A stretch of 21,056 nucleotides of DNA from a bacterium UBP6_UBA1177 (GTDB lineage Bacteria; UBP6; UBA1177), in the NCBI GenBank assembly GCA_002310995.1, contig DBYV01000062.1, positions 1 to 21,056 on the forward strand. The letters run 5' to 3'. The notes under the pieces were generated by a model. The model saw nothing but the letters and a program-made list of their open reading frames with translations, had not been told where the DNA came from and made no database searches. Below, one piece after another: positions 15,409-21,056 of this stretch (positions within the stretch are counted from its first letter, which is position 1; every line of letters starts with the position of its first letter). The translations under genes and the position numbers were made by a program.

Positions 15409-16252
15409 ATAAAAACGCCTTGATTTCCTCAAGGCGTTTCATTGCTTCCGCTCTTCCTTCCTGATAGACGCGTTCAAGTTCGTCAACATTTTTTTCGGTT
15501 CTGCTGATTCCGAGCGGTTTTTGGGGGCAGATGATGAACGCAGCCCCGGCTTTTTCCCTTGAAAAGATGTATTTGCGCTGTTCGTTGTATTTTTCGTGGC
15601 GCACGGCTACGGCTTCAATGAGTTTCGGATGTTTGCGGAGAAGGAACTTCATCAGCGGAAAGAAGCTGACAGGCTGTTTTGTGAAATCACGCGGCTGGGT
15701 GAGGACCACGACATTTTTTGTGTAGCCGATGCTTTCAAAGTATTCAATCGGAACGGAGTCTGCTATACCTCCGTCGAGAAGGAGTCTTCCGTCGATTTCC
15801 ACCGGCCTTGAAACGCCCGGCATCGAAGCCGAGGCACGGATCCACTCCATTCCTTTTCTGGAATCGGAGATTTTCTGGTAGAGTACATTGCCTGTTTCCG
15901 CATCTGTCACAGCGACGTAAAACTCCATCGGGTCGTTGTCGAAAGTCTCATAATCAAACAGATCAAGCTGGTTCGGCAGGACATTGTAGCAGAAATCGGC
16001 GTTGTAGAGGTTGCCCGAAGTGAAAAGTGAATAAAAACTGCAATAGCGCCTGTCGTGGGCATATTTTTTGTTGTAGCGGATTGCGCGCCCGGGCTGTTTC
16101 GACTTGAAGTTGCAGCCGAAAGTCGCACCGGCAGAGACACCGATCATTCCGTCAAAAGTGATTCCGTTTTCCATGAACACATCGAGAACGCCGGTTGTAA
16201 ACATCCCGCGCATTGCGCCGCCTTCAAGTATCAAGCCCTTTTTTTCAGCCAT
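15404..16252 (-). CDS. Patatin-like phospholipase, YjjU-like family
   Basis: 282 residues from the ATG at 16250-16252, with GGAG eight bases upstream; a TTG eight codons earlier overlaps that ribosome site and is rejected. The patatin fold uses a Ser-Asp dyad to hydrolyse acyl esters. Seen here: oxyanion-hole GGAMRG (11-16), nucleophile elbow GVSAG (38-42, S40) and LLLDGG with D160. The text FDGMIGVSAGATFG, IRYNKKYAHDRRY and YETFDNDPMEFYV resembles the bacterial YjjU-type patatins. No signal peptide, so cytoplasmic or delivered by other means. It has its own promoter overlapping the end of fic. Its last codons form an intrinsic terminator hairpin ahead of the stop codon. The natural lipid substrate is unknown; a defence role is possible only by location. 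Confidence 0.9.
   Translation of the reverse strand: MAEKKGLILEGGAMRGMFTTGVLDVFMENGITFDGMIGVSAGATFGCNFKSKQPGRAIRYNKKYAHDRRYCSFYSLFTSGNLYNADFCYNVLPNQLDLFDYETFDNDPMEFYVAVTDAETGNVLYQKISDSRKGMEWIRASASMPGVSRPVEIDGRLLLDGGIADSVPIEYFESIGYTKNVVVLTQPRDFTKQPVSFFPLMKFLLRKHPKLIEAVAVRHEKYNEQRKYIFSREKAGAAFIICPQKPLGISRTEKNVDELERVYQEGRAEAMKRLEEIKAFLS
15411..15439 (-). terminator. Intrinsic terminator inside the patatin coding end
   Basis: Arms AAACGCCTTGA (minus-strand sense, 15439-15429) and TCAAGGCGTTT (15423-15413) make a perfect 11-pair stem with a five-base loop, followed by a five-T run (15415-15411). The patatin stop codon (15406-15404) lies downstream of the T-run. Read on the plus strand it follows yitT but has only TTTCATT after the stem, so it is weaker there. 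Confidence 0.75.
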
Positions 16253-16287
16253 AATTTTCTCCGTATTGGTTGTCAAAAATCCAAGGC

Positions 16288-16315
16288 ATTATACTCAAAA
16301 TTACTTTTTAACATA
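16288..16315 (-). promoter_or_regulatory. Putative promoter of the patatin gene
   Basis: On the minus strand a perfect TATAAT (16288-16293) with a weak TATGTT (16310-16315) 16 bases upstream. It would start transcription about 30 bases before the ATG at 16252. The -35 box lies in the last codons of fic. Confidence 0.45.
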
Positions 16316-17347
16316 TTTTATTCCGCGTCCTGAACCGAGAGTCGTAATTATCCCGCTTTTTACCATTTTTCCGAGCACTGCTTCGATTGTTGTCGGGCTA
16401 ACATCGGGCAGAATACGGCAGATTTCAGCTTTTGAAATAGGCAGAAGCGAATTTAAAACGGTGGCTTCGATGCGGGCCGATTTCGTGACTTTATTTGAGT
16501 TTACGACTGCAAAACGCCTGTCAAGTTCCTGATAACACTGATAAAGAACGCCGAGGAAGTTCTGCATGAAAGGAACATAGTCGTTTCTGCTTTCGTGCCA
16601 GTTTGCGGAAGATTCTTTCAAGGACTGGTAATACAAAAGTTTGTGTTTGTTGATCTGTTCCTCGAAAGAGATGTATTTTCCGGCATCGAAATCGTTTTTG
16701 TATAAAAGCAGCAGCGAAAGAAGTCTTGACATTCTGCCGTTGCCGTCTCTGAACGGGTGAATGCACAAGAAATCAAGGATAACGCACGGGATCAGGAGCA
16801 GAGCGTTTATGTCAGGGTCGGAGTTCGCTTCCATGTAAGCAAGAAACAGCTGTTCCATCGCGGCTTTTGTCTCTTTTGCAGGGGTAGGCGCGAAGCGGAC
16901 TTTTCTGTTTCCGAGCGCATCTGTTTCAAGAATCACGTTGTCATCGGTTTTGTATTTTCCGCCGTAATTGTAATCAGTTGCGGCAAGAAGCGTTCTGTGC
17001 AGGCTGAGCACGGTGTTTTCGTTGAACTGAATGGTTTCAAAGCCTGAATGGATCAGATTCAGGACATCGCGGTAGCCTGAAATTTCCTGCTCGTTGTGGT
17101 TCTTGGGAGCACTGTTCTGCTGAACGATCTGAAAAATTCTTTCGTCGCTCGTCACGATCCCTTCGATTTCATTGGAATTTTTTACAGATTGTATTTTTGC
17201 AATGCTCTCAAGTTCCGTAAAAACTTTCTGAAAAGAGTTCTTTCTGAATTGAGAAGCCGTTTCCAGAGAAGAAATAGCCGCCGTAACGTTCACAAGCTGC
17301 GACGGCAGCATCCCGTTTTTCAGAAAAGAATAGTCAAATTTGTGCAT
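16301..17347 (-). CDS. Fic-domain protein with N-terminal inhibitory helix and C-terminal winged helix
   Basis: 348 residues from the ATG at 17345-17347 (GGAGG five bases upstream; a GTG two codons earlier overlaps the ribosome site). Fic proteins usually transfer AMP from ATP to a hydroxyl of a target protein. The catalytic motif HPFRDGNGRMSR (197-208) is intact, with His197. Residues 58-63 (SNEIEG) fit the autoinhibitory (S/T)xxxE(G/N) motif placed before the Fic core, which marks the class II self-inhibited type. The last ~65 residues (ISKAEICRILPDVSPTTIEAVLGKMVKSGII...) look like a winged helix-turn-helix. Cytoplasmic. It lies 134 bases downstream of mcrC, behind its own promoter embedded in two inverted repeats, so it is probably regulated separately. 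Target unknown; DNA binding by the C-terminal domain is inferred. Confidence 0.92.
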   Translation of the reverse strand: MHKFDYSFLKNGMLPSQLVNVTAAISSLETASQFRKNSFQKVFTELESIAKIQSVKNSNEIEGIVTSDERIFQIVQQNSAPKNHNEQEISGYRDVLNLIHSGFETIQFNENTVLSLHRTLLAATDYNYGGKYKTDDNVILETDALGNRKVRFAPTPAKETKAAMEQLFLAYMEANSDPDINALLLIPCVILDFLCIHPFRDGNGRMSRLLSLLLLYKNDFDAGKYISFEEQINKHKLLYYQSLKESSANWHESRNDYVPFMQNFLGVLYQCYQELDRRFAVVNSNKVTKSARIEATVLNSLLPISKAEICRILPDVSPTTIEAVLGKMVKSGIITTLGSGRGIKYVKK

Positions 17348-17360
17348 ATTCACCTCCTTA

Positions 17361-17391
17361 TCTGCATATAAATCCTAACTTTATGTGCAGA
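17361..17391 (-). promoter_or_regulatory. Operator-like inverted repeat 1 covering the fic -10 box
   Basis: Arms TCTGCATAT (17361-17369) and ATGTGCAGA (17383-17391) pair with one mismatch around a 13-base centre holding the -10 box. A protein bound here would block polymerase. A similar half-site TGTGCATAT (17341-17349) overlaps the fic start codon. Confidence 0.7.
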
Positions 17392-17400
17392 AAAAGTCAA
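17372..17400 (-). promoter_or_regulatory. Promoter of fic
   Basis: On the minus strand TTGACT (17395-17400), a 17-base spacer and TAGGAT (17372-17377). Predicted start near 17365, leaving a short leader with GGAGG before the ATG at 17347. Confidence 0.65.
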
Positions 17401-17403
17401 GTA

Positions 17404-17433
17404 TCTGCATATTTTTTGCGATTTATGTGCAGA
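17404..17433 (-). promoter_or_regulatory. Operator-like inverted repeat 2 just upstream of the fic -35 box
   Basis: Arms TCTGCATAT (17404-17412) and ATGTGCAGA (17425-17433) are identical to those of repeat 1, around a 12-base centre. The two repeats start 43 bases apart, about four helical turns, and lie on either side of the -35 box. Confidence 0.7.
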
Positions 17434-17448
17434 TTCTTGGAATTGTTT

Positions 17449-17494
17449 TCACAAAATCTCCATGTTTTTTGTGCTCAAATATCACAAAATCTCC
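17449..17494 (-). repeat. 13-base direct repeat of the mcrC 3' end
   Basis: TCACAAAATCTCC occurs at 17449-17461 and 17482-17494, 33 bases apart. On the minus strand the copy at 17494-17482 encodes the last codons (GAG ATT TTG) and stop TGA of mcrC; the other repeats them in frame after the stop. A CACAAAA between the copies can pair with the TTTTGTG of either one. Confidence 0.6.
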
Positions 17495-18879
17495 GTTTTT
17501 GCGATTTGTTTGGCAAAATTTGATTCTATCTCTTCCATTTGTTTTATGAAATCCGAGAAAGATCCGCATTCCTGAGGTATTTCAAGCCCCAAAACCGAAA
17601 GAGTTACTTTGTTTTCATGGTCTTTAAGAAATAATTTGGACTCCGGTTCTTTTTCATTCTTTCCATACGGATAAATCAACATTCCGCGATTGCTGTTGAA
17701 GCGGAACATATATGCCAAAAGCTGGAAATAATCCTCACGCTGAACAGTAGCACCTTCAAGATGTTTGTATTTCGCGTCCATTATGGCCGTAATTTTATTG
17801 GAATCTTTTTCTTTCAAAATGAAATCGGGATAAATAGCAGCCGATTTTCCTCCAGCTTCTTTTTCAAAAAGCCATTTTTTGCCTTGACCCGTGCGGTTGT
17901 TCGGATGTTCCAACTCGAATTTGTCTCCGATTTGTTCCTGCATAGCCGCATTCAGGTAATCTTCCCACAACGATGCGCCGTCAAACAAAATGCCGTTTAT
18001 CTGGTTCTGCTGCGATTCGCCGTAAGAGACTTTGTCGTGTGTCAGGATCATTATGCAGAGTTTGCGAAGCTGCTCGTATTCGGTGTAGTAGGGGTGTGAA
18101 AGGGGCCGCAGGTTTTTGTTGATGATGAAATTGCGTGAAAGTCGGTCGTAACTTCCGGTGTTTCCGCATATTTCCTGAACTGCGCCGCGTGTTTCGTCAT
18201 CGAGCGAGAGGATTTTGCGAAGGCTGCTGTTTTCTGCAATAAATTCAATGGTATGCCGCACGAGCTGGGTGACAAAATTGTCGCTGCTGTATTCTCTTGT
18301 GCGGTAAGCGATTTTGCCGTTGAACGGGATGTTGTTTCTGAAATGGCGCGGAAAATCTATTACTCCGCGGAGATTGGAATCGTTGTATTCGCGGGTGATA
18401 TACATTCTGAACAAACCCAGCGAAACCGCTTTTTTCAAAAATGCGGGGAAAAGATAAACGGCAAAATCATAAAGAGGGTCTTTGTTCGCGTGAGTCAGTT
18501 CGATTGTCGGAGCGACATTGCAGACTTTGCTCAGCATATAGTGGAGAAAAAACTGCTTTTCGCCGCTGTCAAAACGCGAAGAAATCTCGAATTGAACTCC
18601 TTTTACGGAGAAAAATCCCATAACATTTCTTGTTGTTATGGTCGGAGTATCAGTAGTGAGATGCTGCACGGAAAGAATAGATCTTTTTTTATCATCGAGA
18701 TCCTTTCTTACAGTTTTTGACGGAAATATAATCGCGCCGCGTTCTTCCAATTCAGAAAGCGAAATGTTGTTGATGGAATCCAGGGCATTGCGGATGGTTT
18801 CTTTTTCTTCTTTGGAATATTCTGTCAATGACAACTTATAACCGTTATAATTGTTGTCTGAAAGTTTAATCAATAACAT
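17482..18879 (-). CDS. mcrC: McrC-family nuclease subunit of an McrBC-type restriction system
   Basis: 465 residues. McrC is the endonuclease partner of the McrB GTPase; together they cut modified DNA. The C-terminal half has a PD-(D/E)XK nuclease core: LWEDYL (305-310), AIYPDFIL (348-355, D352), IMDAKYK (366-372, D368 and K370) and YFQLLAY (384-390). The N-terminal half (for example VMGFFSVKGVQFEISSRFD, 86-104) matches the domain through which McrC contacts the McrB hexamer. The start codon shares one base with the mcrB stop (TAATG), so translation is coupled and stoichiometry likely controlled. Base composition in a sampled line (17881-17940: 31 of 60 G+C) is like the rest of the window, unlike parts of mcrB. 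Confidence 0.9.
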   Translation of the reverse strand: MLLIKLSDNNYNGYKLSLTEYSKEEKETIRNALDSINNISLSELEERGAIIFPSKTVRKDLDDKKRSILSVQHLTTDTPTITTRNVMGFFSVKGVQFEISSRFDSGEKQFFLHYMLSKVCNVAPTIELTHANKDPLYDFAVYLFPAFLKKAVSLGLFRMYITREYNDSNLRGVIDFPRHFRNNIPFNGKIAYRTREYSSDNFVTQLVRHTIEFIAENSSLRKILSLDDETRGAVQEICGNTGSYDRLSRNFIINKNLRPLSHPYYTEYEQLRKLCIMILTHDKVSYGESQQNQINGILFDGASLWEDYLNAAMQEQIGDKFELEHPNNRTGQGKKWLFEKEAGGKSAAIYPDFILKEKDSNKITAIMDAKYKHLEGATVQREDYFQLLAYMFRFNSNRGMLIYPYGKNEKEPESKLFLKDHENKVTLSVLGLEIPQECGSFSDFIKQMEEIESNFAKQIAKTEIL

Positions 18880-20960
18880 TAGCTGTTTGTCTGGTCAGTT
18901 TGATTGTCTTCGGATTTGTTGTATGCGGTTTTCAACTTTTCCAGTTTCTCTCCAGTTGGATCTTGACCCCGCAGATATTCCTGCAAAAGCGGTTCAAGGT
19001 TGTAATCCCACAGGTTTTGGAATGCTGTGTCTTTATTTTCTTTTTTGGGATCATAATAATCTGCAAATTTCAAGAAATAAGCTGCTCCAATGTGATAAGC
19101 GGAAGAAAGAAGTCCTGATTTTTGCCCGGTTTTGTCGTCTTTTTTCCAGATTTCATTGTTTAGGTTTTCCATGCATTCTTTCAATTTATCAATTATTGAG
19201 GAAGAAACATTTTTGAGCTTTTCATTGCTTGAGGTAAGCATTTCTTCCGAATCTTTTGCTGTGATTTCCTTAAAAGTGAATCTTCTTCTCATTGCGAAAT
19301 CCATGCTTTCGACGCTGCGGTCGATGTCGTTCATTGTACCGATGATATAAACATTGTCGGGAACAAAAAAACCGTTGGAAAAAACATCATCATCATCTGT
19401 AATAAGATTCTGATATTGGGTTGAAACACGTCCGTTTTCTCCTCGATAGCTTGGATCTATTGCAAAGAAGAGTTCTCCAAAAATTTTAGAAAGCTCGCCT
19501 CTGTTGATTTCGTCTATTATAAAGACATAGTTTTTAATTTTTTTCTCTTCAAGATTTTTGGTGTTTGAATTATTAGCTACAAAATTCACAGAGTTTTCGA
19601 ATTCACTTACAAGTTTGTACAGTTGATAATAATAAAGAGCATTCCCGTGACGTGTGCTTTGACTTTCAAATTTTGGCTTTACATCGTCCGCATCTTTTAT
19701 TTCACCATTCTTAAATTTTAAATAATCACGATAGAATATATTGACAGACAAAGTTTGTTTTTTGGGAGTATCTACAGAAGTGGCGATTTCTATTGATCGA
19801 ACTTGTCCTTGTCTATTTTTACAAATCTTTCGTATTTTCATAGAGTTGTAAAAAGGAATAAATCTTTCATCGGACTCTATAATCTGTTTTTCAACATATA
19901 GACAGTATTGTGAAAAAAGTTCTAGAACATCAACTGTATCTTTATCATTTTTTTGTTTTTGAAAATCTTGAAAAGTTTCTATGTTTTCAATTGCATCTGA
20001 ACAAAATTCTTTGAAAACACCATTGCATCGCTCGAAACCAATCTGACCTCCATCATTTACAGGTCTCAATCCTTCCACAAAATCTGTGTAGTCGTAGCTC
20101 GGATGAAACTGGACAAGCTCTACTTGTTCATTAAATGTCTTTTTTTCTTCATCAGATAGTTCCTGTTTTACATTGCCGAAAATCATCTGTTGTGCAATCT
20201 GCTTTGCCAGATAAGTTTTTCCTGTTCCTGGTGCACCGTGAAGAATGATGTTTTTGGTTTTTTCGAGAAGTTCTTTGCATTGTGTTGTGAGATCTGATGA
20301 GTTGTTGTTTGTGTCTGTCATGGTTTTATCCTTAGAGTTTTTGATTCCACTATAAATTTCAGATAAACATTCTTGATAAAATTTCTCGTTACTTCCATCA
20401 TATTTTTCATTTCTAATCTTTATTAGCATTTGTTGGATTTCGGAAATGTTTGATTTTTCATCAAAATTTTTATCGTTCAACAATTCATTCGCAAATTTTA
20501 TCAAATCATCCTTTTTAAACCAGTCTAATAAGTCTTTGCCAGAGTAAAAGTAGGCTATTTTCCATTTGAAAGAGTCTGCAATAGTAGGAAGAATATTATC
20601 AATTTCAGAATAATTTTTATTTTGAGCACATTCAGCGATTTTATAAATTTGCTTTTTAATTTCCTCGGAGGCTGCATCAACATTGTCACCTAATGCATCT
20701 TGCCATGCATAAGTTCCATCTGTTTTGATTTTATAAGATCGGCTTTTGGGTTGTGTTTCTGTTGCTTTTTCTTTAGGTTTTGTTGGTTTCCAAAATCCGC
20801 AATCTGAAATAGGCAGAGCATTAATTTTTCCACCACCATCTTTGACATAATATAAAACGCTCCTGCAAAAATCATCAATCTGATCTTTTTCTAAAGATTT
20901 TAGTTTTGTGATGGGATATTTTTCCATAAATTCTTCATAAGTCATTTTTGTTTTAGCCAT
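18879..20960 (-). CDS. mcrB: McrB-family AAA+ GTPase with unrecognised N-terminal domain
   Basis: 693 residues. McrB forms AAA+ hexamers that hydrolyse GTP, move along DNA and drive McrC cleavage; its N-terminal domain normally reads the modified base. Here Walker A is GAPGTGKT (242-249), Walker B is VFIIDEINR (479-487) and the GTP signature is GTMNDIDRS (541-549; E. coli has MNTAD). Residues 1-213 form an N-terminal domain I do not recognise: basic, Lys/Ile/Asn-rich, with a Cys and several aromatic residues. About 150 extra residues (~322-475) separate Walker A and B compared with E. coli McrB. Both segments are much more AT-rich than the core. The start is supported by GGGAG upstream; a second possible start exists at Met214. 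The gene follows another partial gene by 28 bases and overlaps mcrC. Confidence 0.9.
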   Translation of the reverse strand: MAKTKMTYEEFMEKYPITKLKSLEKDQIDDFCRSVLYYVKDGGGKINALPISDCGFWKPTKPKEKATETQPKSRSYKIKTDGTYAWQDALGDNVDAASEEIKKQIYKIAECAQNKNYSEIDNILPTIADSFKWKIAYFYSGKDLLDWFKKDDLIKFANELLNDKNFDEKSNISEIQQMLIKIRNEKYDGSNEKFYQECLSEIYSGIKNSKDKTMTDTNNNSSDLTTQCKELLEKTKNIILHGAPGTGKTYLAKQIAQQMIFGNVKQELSDEEKKTFNEQVELVQFHPSYDYTDFVEGLRPVNDGGQIGFERCNGVFKEFCSDAIENIETFQDFQKQKNDKDTVDVLELFSQYCLYVEKQIIESDERFIPFYNSMKIRKICKNRQGQVRSIEIATSVDTPKKQTLSVNIFYRDYLKFKNGEIKDADDVKPKFESQSTRHGNALYYYQLYKLVSEFENSVNFVANNSNTKNLEEKKIKNYVFIIDEINRGELSKIFGELFFAIDPSYRGENGRVSTQYQNLITDDDDVFSNGFFVPDNVYIIGTMNDIDRSVESMDFAMRRRFTFKEITAKDSEEMLTSSNEKLKNVSSSIIDKLKECMENLNNEIWKKDDKTGQKSGLLSSAYHIGAAYFLKFADYYDPKKENKDTAFQNLWDYNLEPLLQEYLRGQDPTGEKLEKLKTAYNKSEDNQTDQTNS
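20319..20333 (-). promoter_or_regulatory. Possible internal translation start in mcrB
   Basis: On the minus strand AAGGA (20333-20329) precedes an in-frame ATG (20321-20319, Met214) by seven bases. The product would be 480 residues: the entire GTPase core without the N-terminal domain. E. coli mcrB is known to make such a short form (McrBs) from an internal start. Confidence 0.45.
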
Positions 20961-20988
20961 TTTCTTCTCCCTTTAAAAATTATCTTAT

Positions 20989-21056
20989 TTACCCCTTAAA
21001 TTCCTCAATCTGCTGCCTGATGTTTTCGACATGAAGGCGAAGCATGAAATCGATGA
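20989..21056 (-). CDS. C-terminal tail of an unidentified gene upstream of mcrB
   Basis: The last 22 codons of a gene entering from the right edge, ending FMLRLHVENIRQQIEEFKG and TAA at 20991-20989. The tail is helical and charged. It lies 28 bases upstream of mcrB on the same strand and is probably in the same operon, so it may be another defence gene. Too short to identify. Confidence 0.6.
   Translation of the reverse strand, partial: IDFMLRLHVENIRQQIEEFKG

Noticed and set aside
16301..17481. Fic as half of a toxin-antitoxin pair
   Set aside because: No small antitoxin gene lies next to it; the inhibitory motif is within the Fic protein itself.
18253..18720. Open frame of about 155 codons on the plus strand opposite mcrC
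   Set aside because: Antisense shadow of a gene with an intact nuclease core; no ribosome site or family signature.
1..21056. tRNA, rRNA or CRISPR arrays
   Set aside because: No cloverleaf-like, ribosomal or repeat-spacer pattern was seen on either strand.

Overview
The window looks like chromosome from a moderate-GC Gram-negative bacterium. It carries several secreted lipoproteins with a lipobox, a long Asp/Ser/Thr/Gly linker and Cys-rich, MopE-like, choice-of-anchor-L, IgGFc-binding or DUF1566 modules. That style is familiar from Myxococcota/Bradymonadota-like 'deltaproteobacterial' lineages, but no rRNA or marker gene here fixes the taxon, so the assignment is inference. Strong GGAGG ribosome sites and near-consensus sigma70-type promoters (TATAAT) recur. 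No stretch longer than 300 bases lacks a gene; the longest gap, about 230 bases at 13268-13496, holds promoters and short repeats.

Layout (almost everything is on the minus strand). 1-2778: the 5' end of an exported Pro/Ala/Glu-rich protein, then a leuC-type dehydratase gene followed by an aspartate-type aminotransferase gene (order leuC-aspC). 2865-4364: a lipoprotein with two DUF1566 domains and its own promoter. 4421-7553: a tight three-gene operon, khpA (RNA-binding KH protein), a membrane-anchored protein that looks like a catalytically degenerate ApbE relative, and rarA. 7672-13267: three consecutive lipoproteins sharing an N-terminal four-Cys module; two have nearly identical promoters, including a 20-base identical block. 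13497-15376: the only plus-strand genes, a GDP-L-fucose-synthase-like epimerase/reductase and a YitT-family membrane protein, bracketed by two short arrays of a degenerate octamer CACGYCGT. 15404-16252: a patatin-like phospholipase whose intrinsic terminator lies inside its own coding end. 16301-21056: a likely defence region with a Fic protein, mcrC, mcrB and the tail of a further co-directional gene.

The most interesting part is the right end. McrB is compositionally mosaic: the GTPase core sits near 42% GC in sampled lines, but the N-terminal domain and a large insert between Walker A and Walker B sit near 23-27%. An internal ATG with a good ribosome site lies exactly at the junction between the AT-rich N-terminal domain and the GTPase core, as if the core was once the whole gene or is still made separately, as E. 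coli McrB is. Downstream, the fic promoter is built into a pair of near-identical inverted repeats, a clear operator arrangement; the Fic protein ends in a winged-helix-like domain that could be the repressor.

All functional calls rest on reading motifs and domain order by eye. No database search, alignment or structure prediction was available.
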